Shown: in pieces, positions 33,567 to 43,689 of the stretch
Layout: every line of letters begins with the position of its first letter
How positions within the stretch are numbered: position 1 is the stretch's first letter
Source: Aspidapion aeneum
Lineage: Eukaryota > Arthropoda > Insecta > Coleoptera > Brentidae
Assembly (NCBI GenBank): GCA_963576565.1
Contig: OY755039.1
Location: forward strand, 132,700,095 to 132,764,094
Reading direction: 5' to 3'
Length of the DNA: 64,000 nt
Position numbers and translations under genes: made by a program
The notes under the pieces: generated by a model
The model's database searches: none
Told to the model about the DNA's origin: nothing
Seen by the model: only the letters and a program-made list of their open reading frames with translations

Positions 33567-34969
33567 TGTGACAGCACTTCAGATAGCATGATGTTTGGCT
33601 CACCGGTGCTGGTCTTTTTTGAAAACAGGGCTGCTTGGGTTTTCTGCGCGTTGAACTGTACAAGGTTTTTGTTGTCCCAGTCCTCTATTATCTCCAGGTC
33701 GTTATTTATCTGCGATATTTGAGTTAGTCTAAGATGATGGAATTCACGTGCGGATAGACACTGAGTGGGTGGTATGACTGAGGAGACTACATTGCCATCA
33801 TCTGCAAAGCAATAAAGTGGATTTACTGTTTTATCTATGAGGTCATTTATGTAAATCAGAAAAAGTGTTGGCGAAAGGATTGCTCCCTGTGGCACACCAG
33901 CATTTATTTGGTAAGAGTTGGAGTTCCGGCCATCCAGTGCAACATAAATGGATCTATCCTTAAGGTAACTTTTAAACCAAGTGCAAAGTCTCGGCGACAA
34001 TCCCGTTGCTTTGAGCTTGTTGAGCAGATTTTCATGCCAGACTTTATCGAATGCTTTAGATATATCTAAGGCAATTGTTCTTGTTTCACCTCGCAACTCA
34101 ATCGCTTTTTGCCATAAGTAAGTGACGTATGTAAGTAAATCGCCAGTTGACCTATATTTTCGAAATCCGTATTGCTTGTCGTTGATAATTTGGTATTTTT
34201 CCAAGTACTTGGTTAGGTGATTGTTCACAACTCTTTCCATTACTTTTGATATCACCGGAAGTAGAGCAGTTGGTCTATAGTTTAACGGATCTGTCTTTTT
34301 TCCTTTCTTTGGAATGGGTTGTACTGCGGCAGACTTCCATGATGATGGATATACTCCTTGCCTATAAGATAAATTGAATAATTTTGCGAAAGTTGGGGTG
34401 AGTTCGCTAGCACAATTTTTGAGTACTATCGCGGGAATGCCATCTGGACCCATTGCTTTGTTTGTATCCAACTTTTTAAGGGATTTTCGTATTTCTCTGT
34501 GACAGAAGGGTACCTCTGGCATACTGTGGGAAACCCTTTCAATGAACGGTGGAGTTTTTCCATTTGGCACTGTTAGGTTTGAGTTGGAGGAAAAGATTTT
34601 GGCCAGCATATTGGCTTTTTCCTCTGATGTTGTGGCTAAGTGAGTATTTTTATCTGTAAGTGGTGGTATGGATGACTTGGTGAAGTTTGATCCAACGGCT
34701 TTTGCAAGAGACCAAAAGGACCTAAAACTACTTGGACAATTCAGCAACCTGTTTTTTATTCTTTGATTGTATGTTTCTTTGGCGGCGTCAATAGTAATTT
34801 TGCAACTATTTCTGGCTTCTATAAATTCTGTGTGGTTTTGAGCGGTTTGTTGTCGTTTCCAAAGGTTATATGCTCTGTGTTTTTTCTGTACAGCCGTTTG
34901 ACACTGGCTGTTGAACCAAGGTTTTGCATTAGCTCTGCGTTTTATTGTATGTGGGATATATGCATCCAT
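33551..34969 (-). pseudogene. CR1-like ORF2, reverse transcriptase
   Basis: The 472-residue frame contains the ordered RT blocks KAMGPDGIPAIVLKNC, VQPIPKKGKKTDPLNYRPTA, QYGFRKYRSTGDLLTYV, LDISKAFDKVWHENLL, the GVPQGAILSPTLF block and the catalytic box CFADDGNV. It is continuous and in frame with the endonuclease ORF to its right, from which it is separated by a single amber codon at about 35099. The RT catalytic Asp pair is intact. The frame is lost near 33560. Confidence 0.92.
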
Positions 34970-35098
34970 TCCAGATAAGATTACTTTTGTTATTTCATTA
35001 CAGCAAATAGTGGGATCAGCTGTTTTAAAGCAAACCTCTTGCCATGGAAAATCCAGGTAAAACTGTTTAAGGTCATTCCATTTTGCCGATTTATAGTG

Positions 35099-35935
35099 CT
35101 ACATTTTACGAGGAAGTGATTGTTGGCTTGACGGTATGAACATTTCGCACTTTGTTCTTATAAGTTTATGATCGGATGAACCAAGTGGGGGATCTACTTG
35201 AATTGTGTACAAGTCAGGATTTGTAGTTAGGAACAAGTCCAAAAGCGCTGCAAATTCACCCCTTTCTGAGATACGGGTAGGTTCATCGACAAGCTGCGTT
35301 AGACCACAACTTATGGCAAAAGCTTCTGCTTCCCTGCCTTCATTATCTGTTTTGTTGTGGTATTTTAGCCAGGGTATATTGTGGACGTTGAAATCGCCTA
35401 AAAAAGGAATTTCCGCATGTGGATAGTTAGACTGTATACTATCACAGTTTTCGGATAATGTCGCAAAAAAGTTTTGATACTCGGTGTTACTTGGCGTTCG
35501 GTAGAGGCAGCAAATGAACTTGGTCGATGACTTTGAGGTGAATTTCAGCCATATGATATCGAGGTTCGCTGGTTCTAGCTTCTCCTCTCGATGACATGAA
35601 AGGTCATTTTTAATGTACACACAAATCCCAAAATTATGTCGAAATCGGTGGTGTAGGTCATAGCCGGGATAAAGATAGTTCACAATAGGTGTTGCAGAAC
35701 TGATTTTAGTTTCGGTGAGAACAAGGATGTCAGGTCTTTGTTCTTCAAGATGTTGGTGAACTGAATTCATGTTGGTACTTAATCCTCTTATATTGCAAAA
35801 ATCAATTCTGAGTTGAGTTTTTGGTCTTCTTTTAATATCTTTGCATGAAGGACCCCCAGGATCACCCGACGCCCGGAGATCCGAGTGGTCGGGTATTTTA
35901 CCTCCGGAATATTTTGATCCTGGAGGCGCCATCAT
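35099..35935 (-). pseudogene. CR1-like ORF2, AP-type endonuclease
   Basis: This domain nicks the target so that the RT can prime. Visible active-site blocks are the Asn in FCNIRGLSTN, the Glu in LVLTETKI, GDFNVHNIPW with the catalytic Asp and Asn, and SSDHKLI with the C-terminal Asp-His. All expected catalytic positions appear retained. The start is the MMAPPG at 35935; an N-terminal Gly/Pro-rich stretch precedes the nuclease fold. The frame ends at an amber codon that separates it from the RT. Confidence 0.9.
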
Positions 35936-36151
35936 GCTATCTGTTACTCATTGTTGGAACCGGACTGCCAGCGCAGTAGCGGAACGTGGTGATACCACTT
36001 AGCGCTACTCACTTCTGGCATGGTGGTATCTCACCGGTCGACGCCCAATGAGTAAAAAGCGTCTACCACCTACTTGGGGGCCCTGGGGCGCCCCACTTGC
36101 AGGATCTCTCAAATTCTTCTCCAACTTCGTCGGCACACTGTAGACCGTTTT

Positions 36152-36320
36152 AGCTCACACATATACTATACGATAGTAGTGTGAGCTATGGTGATCCTAA
36201 TTTTTTCGAGAAAAAAAAAGTTGCTCCGATTTCAAAAATTTTTATATATCTTTGCGTTTCAGATGATTTTGAAACTTTTTTGTTGCGCCGTCTGTCTGTC
36301 TGTCTGTCTGTCTGTCTGTA

Positions 36321-36383
<63 letters not shown>

Positions 36384-36944
36384 ATGTCTGTCTGTAACGA
36401 CCAACGCGCATAACTTAAAAACCGCCTGGCCGATTTTAATGAAATTTGGTACCTAGACTGGGTCTTGGGTCGAGATGGTCCCATTTAAAAATGAACAAAA
36501 TCCACCGAACAGAAACCAAATAAAAGGGTGGGGGTAGATTTCAAAAATTAGAGTTTATGTGAAAATATGGCGTGTGTGATATTAAACGAAAGGTAATTGA
36601 GTCTGGAGTTAAACAAAATAAATTTTAATTTATTTTACAAAAGGGTGGGGGTATATTTCAAAAATTAGAGTGTAAGTGAAAATATGGCGTGTGTTATATC
36701 AAACGAAAGGTAATTGAGTCCGGAGTTTAACAAAATACATTTTAGTTTTTGTTTTTTTTAAGGGTGGGGGTATATTTCAAAAATTTGAGTTTATGTCAAA
36801 ACATGGCTTGTGTGGTATAAAACAAAAGGTAATTTAGTCTGGAGTTAAATAAAATATATTTCAGTTTTTAGTTATATTAGCTCACACGTACACTATAAAT
36901 ATAGTACCTAGTGTGAGCTTAGGGGCCCATATCTTGGCAGAGTA
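36152..36944. mobile_element. microsatellite-bearing element resembling a Helentron-derived INE, in the BEL #2 LTR
   Basis: The insertion lies between T residues of the LTR (four T on each side, six in the uninterrupted LTR). Near both ends is a hairpin from TAGCTCACAC and GTGTGAGCTA (36151-36188 and 36878-36919). Between them are a (CTGT)n run (about 36292-36397), a CGACCAACGCGCATAAC box, and three copies of a ~118-bp tandem unit starting AGGGTGGGGG (36525, 36642, 36761). Insertion between T and T, a central microsatellite and terminal hairpins are reported features of Helentron/INE elements. No protein is encoded. Confidence 0.5.
36292..36397 (+). repeat. (CTGT)n microsatellite
   Basis: About 26 tetranucleotide units with two CTGTATGT-type interruptions. 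The open frames over it on both strands are repeat artefacts. Confidence 0.92.
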
Positions 36945-37545
36945 TTTTGAGTATGTTTGAAACACAAACAGTCAATGGGACTGCCAAAGAAATAGCGAAA
37001 TCGCAGTAATTTATAAAATGACTTGTAGCAGGATGGCTGCCGAAAAGCAAGTGTTTTTTAACAATTTTTTCTCTATCATTAGTTCCTGATTCCCACACGT
37101 GCCAATGAGGGAGCCACCTTATGGATCAAAAATATTATTTTTCACGAAATATTTTTAAATTGCCAGGGCCTACGAGTTTTGAGGGCCTCACTTAAAAAAT
37201 AAAATAAAATACTAGAAATTAACAAAAACTAAAAAAGTAACATTCGCGGAGCGAACATTCCACCCACCAAAACCTAAGGTTTTTAACCCAGGTAACTTAA
37301 ATATAAAAAAAACATTAAGAAAAATAAGAGAGATTTCCTGCTCATTATTTTCCCAACCATAGCCCACGGGGGCGTAAAAAAAATTAAAAAATAAAAGAAA
37401 ATAAATAAACGCGGTTGTAACCATACGAAACTATACCGCTAGTGTATCAGTAGAGGAAAGATGTATAAATCGTAAAATTAGTTTACTGGCAGCGGGCACA
37501 CTTTTACAACTGGCCGCTGCATAACTCCGTTTGGAGTTTTTAGAG

Positions 37546-38268
37546 TTACGACTCTAACAACCCCGTCAGCGCCTGGATGCACTGCGGTAACGCGAGCCAT
37601 AGCCCATTGGAGGGGGGCCTTTGTTCATTTTTTATTAAAACTAGCGTGCCAATCTCAATACGACCACTGTCCTCACACCACTTTGCTCGTTGTTGCAAGG
37701 TATGCAGGTACTCCTGCTGCCAACGTTGCCAAAAATCAGCATGTATTCGCTGAATAAGTTGCCACCTATTTAGCATGTTAAGTTGGATGTGTGACAAATC
37801 AGGATTAGGTAGACCAGAATTTACTGGTTTCTGAGTTAAAAAATGTGCCGGCGTAAGAGATTGGAGATCGTTGGGATCATTCGATATGGCACAAAGAGGC
37901 TTTGATTTCAATACTGACTCAATTTGAGTAAGAAAGGTATACATTTCTTTATAGGTGAGGATTTGATCACCTAGTACTCTATATAGGTGAGTTTTTACCG
38001 ACTTCACACCCGCTTCTGCTAAACCGTTAAAATGAGGGGCTCCTGGACTATTAAAATTCCATTGGATGGACACCGTCTGGGCGGCTAATTTAAAATATTC
38101 CAATATTTGCCTATTCGCTCCAATAAACGAAGTTCCCTGATCACTGATGATTTCTGAGCATCGGCCCCTACGAGCAACAAATCTCCTAAATGCGGCAATA
38201 AATGCCTCGGAAGTGAGGTCAGATACTAGTTCCAAGTGTATAGCTTTAACAGCACAACACACGAACAC
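37546..38268 (-). pseudogene. BEL #2 integrase core and C-terminal domain
   Basis: The 240-residue frame contains CCAVKAIHLELVSDLTSEAF, the second catalytic Asp in IISDQGTSFIG and the Glu in FNGLAEAGVK, followed by the DUF5641-type region with HFLTQKPVNS and a WQQEYLHTLQQRAKW block. It lacks the usual last strand because of a frame change near the 3' end. The first part of integrase lies in the overlapping frame 38246-39136. Confidence 0.9.
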
Positions 38269-39136
38269 GCATATATAAATAAGCCTTCAAAGACCTGGCT
38301 CCTCGAGATTTACTCATGATGATCGCAATGGGACCTGCGTAATCAAGACAGACAGCAGAAGAGACCTTGAGTTGAGACACTCGAACTGCTGGCAAGTCTG
38401 CCATCTTTGGATTATAAGATTTTGGTCTAGAACGAAAACATTTAATGCATTGAGCAAGAACTCGATAAATAGCAGAACGCGGAGAAAGAATCCAAAATTG
38501 TTGCAGTATAAGACAATGAAGGGTCTTAAAGCCAGGGTGCAAATTAGTTTTATGTACCCATTCTACGATTAAATCGGTCAACCGGTGAGATTTGGGTAAA
38601 AGCAACGGATGCTTCACATCGTAGGATAGCATCGAATGTCTCAGCCTACCACCCACCCTGAGGCAACCACCTTCGTCTAGAAAGACTGCTAATTTTCTAA
38701 ATAACTTTGGAAGTAATTGATTTTTATTTAGGTTTTCAAAAATATCACCAAAACAAAATTGTTGGACATGTCGAACGACAGTAACAAGAGCTTCTTGGAT
38801 CTCAATGGGAGACAAAACTCCCGTTCTCTTATTTTTACGACCTTTTCCTGTGTTATGAATAAATCTAAGGACAAAGGCAATCACATTTAAAATAGTTCTA
38901 AATGACGAATAACGAAAAATCTCTAGAGTGATGAAATGGTCATCAAAAGTAGCCTTTAGAACAATAGTTCTTTCTTCTTCACAAACCTCCTGAGATAGAA
39001 AGTCCGTGAATCTAGGTTGAGTGGGCCAAAGTTCAATGCTTTGACATAGCCTTGAAACCACAAACGTGATTTTTGAGTTCAGCTGGCTGCAACCCCCTAG
39101 AAGCGCAATCAGCAGGATTATCTGCGGTGGGGACAT
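38246..39136 (-). pseudogene. BEL #2 pol linker and integrase zinc domain
   Basis: Includes GGCLRVGGRLRHS, the zinc finger HPGFKTLH...CIKCF, and the first catalytic Asp in VCLDYAGP. The layout is the same as in BEL #1 (9104-10030). The frame changes after KAYL at the 3' end. Confidence 0.9.
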
Positions 39137-39193
39137 AATGCCAGCTTGAGAAAGAAATAAGATGTGAGATACTCTGTTAGCTACAAAGGGCTT

Positions 39194-39640
39194 TCAGCGA
39201 TGGGCTGACGAAGCTAACCATGCCAACGTGACTTGAGAATCCGACCATGCAAAAATAGCATCAAAAGTTGCATATCGTGCATACACTTGTTTGACATAAA
39301 CAACAAGATCACTCAAAAGAACAGCAGCGACTAGTTCCATGCGGGGAATCGACTTAATTATTTTAAGAGGTGCAACCCTTGATTTTCCTGTGACTAAAGA
39401 CACATGGATATTTCCCTGCGAGTCCTCGTACTTTAAATAAACAGCAGCTCCGTAGCCAATCTGGGAGGCGTCACAGAAACCGTGTATTTCAATGCGAGTA
39501 GGTTTATCTATAAAAATTCGCCTAGGAATGGCAAGGTGAGCTAACTCGGGGAGCTCCAGTTTAAACTGTTCCCACAGTTGACAAACATCTGCACTGGGTG
39601 CATCATCCCAACCTGCCTTAGAAAGCCACAATCTCTGCAT
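39194..39640 (-). pseudogene. BEL #2 RNase H region
   Basis: RNase H acids are visible in IHGFCDASQIGYGA, IPRMELVAAVLLSD and FAWSDSQVTLAWL. The frame ends at the LASSAHR segment, just before the C-terminal part of the domain. Confidence 0.88.
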
Positions 39641-39648
39641 AATGCTTT

Positions 39649-40476
39649 TTAGAGGATCGTAAATACGAAAGATTTGGCTAGGAATATTCCTTTTGGTGCA
39701 TAGGAGATGTGTGGGTGTACAATTATATGAAAAAATGTCAATGGTAAAAGAGGTTCCTCTTTATCAAATGAACAGGGCATTTGTAAATGTGAGGACGAAA
39801 CACCAGAGAGGACGGCCTCATGATTGCTGGCCCATTTTCGCAGTTCAAAATGACCTTTTTTCAAAAGAGCTATGTGCTCCTGCTGTAAGCTGAGCAAGGA
39901 TTCAATAGAGTTGGCTCCCGCCACACAGTCATCTACAAAAATTTGATGTCTCAAAACCTCGGCTGCTTGAGGATAATTATGACCTTCTAGATTTGCCAAC
40001 TCTTGCATGGTTTTAAGAGCTAAATAAGGCGAACTAGAAACTACATAAGTAACTGTACCAAGTGCATATTCCTGCAAAGGTTCCCGCTCTGAAAAACGCC
40101 AAAGAATTATCTGGAAATCTTTGTGGGCGGGGTTTACAAGAATCTGCCTGTACATTTGGCGTACATCACAAATGAGGACATAAGGATGAAACCTAAATTG
40201 CAAGAGAATAGACGCAATATCCTGCTGAAGTTTAGGACCTGGCAGCTGAGTATCATTTAACGATACTCCATTAGAGCTAGCGCAAGAAGCGTCAAAAACT
40301 ACTCTAATTTTCCCATCTTTGTAGATGCAAAAATGAGGAATATAATAAGCCGTGGGCGAAGCGTATTGGGACTTCATAGAAATCAAGGACATATGGCCTG
40401 ATTCAAGATAGTCTTTCATAAAATCAATATACGAACTCTTAAGGAAAGTGCCTTTAAGTAAACGCTTTTCAAGCAT
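39649..40476 (-). pseudogene. BEL #2 reverse transcriptase
   Basis: Blocks in order are IRVVFDASCASSNGVSLND, LICDVRQMYRQILVNPAHKD, YALGTVTYVVSSSPYLALKT and the catalytic box IFVDDCVAG. The FVDD box and the DVRQMYRQI helix are characteristic of BEL/Pao. Both catalytic Asp are intact. This is the core that BEL #1 lacks. The frame is lost after the thumb region near 39650. Confidence 0.92.
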
Positions 40477-40487
40477 AATAAACCTTT

Positions 40488-41096
40488 TTAATGCTTGATT
40501 ATAAGAATTCCAAGCTTGGGCTCGGCATATTTAAAAGGTAGTGAGACTACAAATTGTCTAGAGGGGACACGATAAGTGGTATCTTTGTAGATCTTCTCAC
40601 ATTTTATCTCATCGGGAGACATAGGGAGAGGTTTGGAAATATTTTCTAGTTCCCAAAACTTTTGTAGGCACAAATCGAGCGTGGGCTCAGTGGAAACATG
40701 AAGGCTGGTCAAACGGCTAGAAAGGGTTGAGCATTGGGCTCTGCCCTGCAAAATCCAACCAAAAGCAGTCTTAAGAGCGACCGGTTGGTCAGAACTACCA
40801 ACGACTTTTCCAGTCTCTAAAATATAAGGTACTAATTCAGCCCCAATTAAAATATCAACTGGGCCAGGAATATGAAATTTAGGATCTGCCATGGGCAGGT
40901 TTCGAATGTACTCCCATTTGGAGGAGTCAACAACCATTTTTGGCTGGTTTGAACAGATTTTTGGCAATACGATTGTTTTAAAATCAAAAAGAGGTTCAGA
41001 TTTCCCGCAAGGGCGGATTTGGCACTGAATTAAGCCACGCCTACACACAGAAGCCATATTGTTTAGCCTTCTATAGGAATAGAAAACTTTTGACAT
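40488..41096 (-). pseudogene. BEL #2 protease C-terminal half and protease-RT linker (DUF1758-like)
   Basis: Contains FHIPGPVDILIGAELVPYIL, the flap/second-half signature of BEL/Pao proteases, then TAFGWILQG, and LQKFWELENIS leading to the RT. It overlaps the protease active-site frame (41063-41335) at its start in a different frame. Confidence 0.85.
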
Positions 41097-41335
41097 GGTA
41101 AACCCAATCTATTAGCACATTCCTGAGAGATGAAATGACCCATACTACCTGTATCCAACATCAGACGTACCTTTTGAAACTGGCCATACTGATCCTTGAT
41201 ATCCGCCTGTACGGTTGACAAAAGGATTGTCGATTGGGCCGAGAGAAGGGAAGAACCAACCAGGGGAACATTTGAGGGCAGGGTCATTCCACAAGTTGAG
41301 CCTGAATCACCTAATGGAGGTGGAGGGGGTGCCAC
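41063..41335 (-). pseudogene. BEL #2 aspartic protease, active-site half
   Basis: The active-site motif is VRLMLDTGSMGHFIS, with a canonical DTG triad. A preceding LLSTVQADIKDQYG strand fits the retropepsin-like fold. The second half is in the adjoining frame. Confidence 0.85.
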
Positions 41336-41399
41336 ATTACCGTGACCTAATGAAGGTGCACTCGAATTGGAACCCTGCTCGGACTCTCTTCGTGGAAAG

Positions 41400-41552
41400 T
41401 GAAGAAGACTGGTGGGGGTAATTACAGGATTTGCAACGAACTTAGTTGGGACACTGTTTGACAGAGTGGGAAGAAGTTTTTAAACAATTAAAACAAAATT
41501 TGTGCTCTCGAACTAACTGCGATCGTTCCTGGGGTGTTTTTGCCAAAAAGGT
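41400..41552 (-). pseudogene. BEL #2 gag zinc knuckles
   Basis: The minus strand reads EHKFCFNCLKTSSHSVKQC, a stop, then RCKSCNYPHQSS. The paired Cys/His knuckles match those of BEL #1 and place the end of gag just before protease. Too short and interrupted to stand as an ORF. Confidence 0.7.
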
Positions 41553-41559
41553 TTGGCAT

Positions 41560-41910
41560 CTATATAAAACATGATAACCTGAACAGGCAATACATTTTTA
41601 GATTATTTTTATCGCCTTGATTTTGCTCAGTCATAAAACTTGAAAAATTATGTTTTTTATTCCCCGAATGAAACACTTTTTTGGAAGAATGAGTACTAGG
41701 CGCAGAGTCTAATGCTTTGCAATACTCCTCCAAAAAATTACATAAATTTGAAAAAGTAGGCATTTCCGTATTACGATATTCTTTCTCAAATTCAGTGCGA
41801 GTATTTTCGTCTAATTTTGGTAGCATCAAATTAAATAGTAAAAAATCCCAACTGTCAACATCAAATTTTAAACCTTTCAGGGCAGCAATATTTTCACAAA
41901 ATGTATCCAA
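41560..41910 (-). pseudogene. BEL #2 gag, middle part
   Basis: Shares FDVDSWDFLLFNLMLPKL and PTFSNLCNFLEE with the corresponding part of BEL #1. It follows the N-terminal gag frame after a short gap and frame change at about 41911-41940. Confidence 0.85.
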
Positions 41911-41939
41911 TAATGCTCGGAGTTCTTTGGCAGAGGGCT

Positions 41940-42584
41940 TTAGAACTGCGGGGCGTTAAAAATTTCTTGATAATGAGCAGTAGCGGTATAGCGCTTGTTG
42001 CCATATCTCTTTAACAAAGCTTCGTAAGCAATTAAATAATTGCTCTCAGTTATAGGCAAGTTTTTAATAACGTTAAAAGCGTCTTTTTTAAGAGACATAT
42101 GTAAATAATGAAATTTTTGTATATCAGAAAAGTTGGCGTTATCGTGCACCAAACTTCTATACATATCTATAAAAGTCGACCATTGTTTGACGTCACCTTC
42201 AAAGCTAGGGACATCTAGTTTAATCCGCAAATTATTTTGAGAACTATCCTGTACGGTATGGCTAGTGTTTTGTAAAGATGCAGGGGCATCTTCTTCATAA
42301 ATAACACGTTTAAACGATTTTATCCCATAATAATACTGGTCTGCATTTTTTCGTACAGCATCATGGGTGTCAAATTCCGAATCGTCTTCGAGACACATTA
42401 TAATAGAATTATGATTTTTACAAAACTCATTATACATTTGCTCGCTTTCATCTGCGCGAACCAAAAATTGCACTTTTTTCGAAGTATCCGTTTCTAATGT
42501 TTTGCCTAAATCAAAGGTTTCTTTAAGCCTATTAAGAGCGGCGGTACGCTTCATCAAAAGTCTTTTTAGTTTTTCACCAGCCAT
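41940..42584 (-). pseudogene. BEL #2 gag, N-terminal part (DUF1759-type)
   Basis: The ATG at 42584 begins a basic helix (MAGEKLKRLLMKRTAALN). The DUF1759 capsid-like block follows: KLDVPSFEGDVKQWSTFIDM, IQKFHYLHMSLKKDAF and YLIAYEALLKRYGNKR. This is the best preserved Gag in the window. The frame ends at 41940. Confidence 0.9.
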
Positions 42585-43077
42585 AATGATTAATAAAATT
42601 ATTTAAAAAATTAAAAGTTTTAAATCTTGCCAATAGCTTTACCTCAAGATACAAAATTGTTGTAAAAATACCACTATACGTATTTATGTATGTACGTTGG
42701 CAGCAAGGTACACCATGCAAAAGGTTGCAAAAACGATCAAAAAATATTTTATGATTATTCAAATTTTCTAAAACTGTGGCCTAGTGTTTTCGTAGGCACC
42801 GAAAATCACGCTTTCAAAAAGAAATCCTGTGTGTTAGAACGGCTAACTCACCCGGGTAACCTACCTACTCCACTTTACACACACGTTTATATGCAAATGG
42901 TTTATTCGATTGCGGTCTCGCGAAGTAAACCTAATCTTGGCCAGTCCACTGATAAATTCCCAACGCTCAAGTACACGACAACTGATCGCGGGTATATCGG
43001 TTGCTGTCACACACACAGCAGGCGCACAACTCAGGTTTACTCGGGTGACTTCCACCAGTCACCTACACAAACATACA

Positions 43078-43100
43078 AATTCGGCTCGAAGAGAACAAAA
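43078..43100 (-). promoter_or_regulatory. candidate primer binding site of BEL #2
   Basis: The minus strand reads TGTTCTCTTCGAGCCGAAT directly inside the 5' LTR, matching the equivalent position of BEL #1. Assignment to a tRNA is not possible from memory. Confidence 0.4.
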
Positions 43101-43689
43101 TGAATCGCCGAGGTTCTTTATCACGAAAATTATTATAATGGACTGTAATTTATTAATGTTGCTGGTTTTAAATTATCACAAAATTTATGGATACCTCAAA
43201 AAACTCTAGGGCCAAGGTGTAAGCCTGTCCAAAAAGTAAGAAATGGCGAGAAAAAAGCTGATCATAAAGTGGCGAATGGCACTAACCTCTTGTGTGATTC
43301 CTGTCGGTCCTGGGGCGCCCCACTTGCAGGATCTCTCCAATTCTTCTCCAACTTCGTCGGCACACTGTAGACCGTTTTTTGAGTATGTTTGAAACACAAA
43401 CAGTCAATGGGACTGCCAAAGAAATAGCGAAACCGCAGTAATTTATAAAATGACTTGTAGCAGGATGGCTGCCGAAAAGCAAGTGTTTTTTAACAATTTT
43501 TTCTCTATCATTAGTGCCTGATTCCCACACGTGCCAATGAGGGAGCCACCTTATGGATCAAAAATATTATTTTTCACAAAATATTTTTAAATTGCCAGGG
43601 CCTACAAGTTTTGAAGGCCTCACTTAAAAAATAAAATAAAATACTAAAAATTAACAAAAACTAAAAAAGTAACATTCGCGGAGAGAACA
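43101..43689 (-). repeat. BEL #2 LTR, right copy (intact, 589 bp)
   Basis: Begins TGAATCGCC and ends AGAGAACA; uninterrupted reference for the three pieces of the left LTR. Confidence 0.93.

Larger units (their letters stand above)
32913..36082 (-). mobile_element. CR1-like non-LTR retrotransposon inserted in the BEL #2 LTR
   Basis: A 3.2-kb minus-strand insertion interrupts the LTR at GGTCC/TGGGGC. It ends 3' in an A-rich tail (poly(T) on the plus strand at 32913-32935) and has an apurinic-type endonuclease followed by a reverse transcriptase. Only two or three bases could be duplicated at the site. The 5' region (35936-36082) can form a hairpin from GGTGATACCAC and GTGGTATCTCACC around 35990-36035. 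One in-frame amber codon and one frameshift interrupt ORF2. It is otherwise nearly complete for the endonuclease-RT protein; no ORF1 is seen. Confidence 0.88.
32703..37257 (-). repeat. BEL #2 LTR, left copy, in three pieces
   Basis: Pieces are 32703-32912, about 36083-36151 and about 36945-37257. Concatenated they match 43101-43689. The gaps are the CR1-like element and the INE-like element. Confidence 0.9.
32703..43689 (-). mobile_element. BEL/Pao LTR retrotransposon #2, inserted in the satellite and itself hit by two insertions
   Basis: LTRs begin TGAATCGCCGAGG and end GAACA. The satellite pentamer ACCTC is duplicated on both sides (32698-32702 and 43690-43694), and joining the flanks restores a normal satellite unit. 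Genes on the minus strand run gag, protease, reverse transcriptase, RNase H, integrase, all with frameshifts. The intact right LTR is 589 bp; the left LTR is spread over 32703-37257 because a CR1-like element and an INE-like element landed in it. LTR copies differ at about ten sites by eye. Confidence 0.93.

Noticed and set aside
36181..36484. Open frames with poly(LSVC) or poly(TDRQ)
   Set aside because: Artefacts of the (CTGT)n microsatellite.
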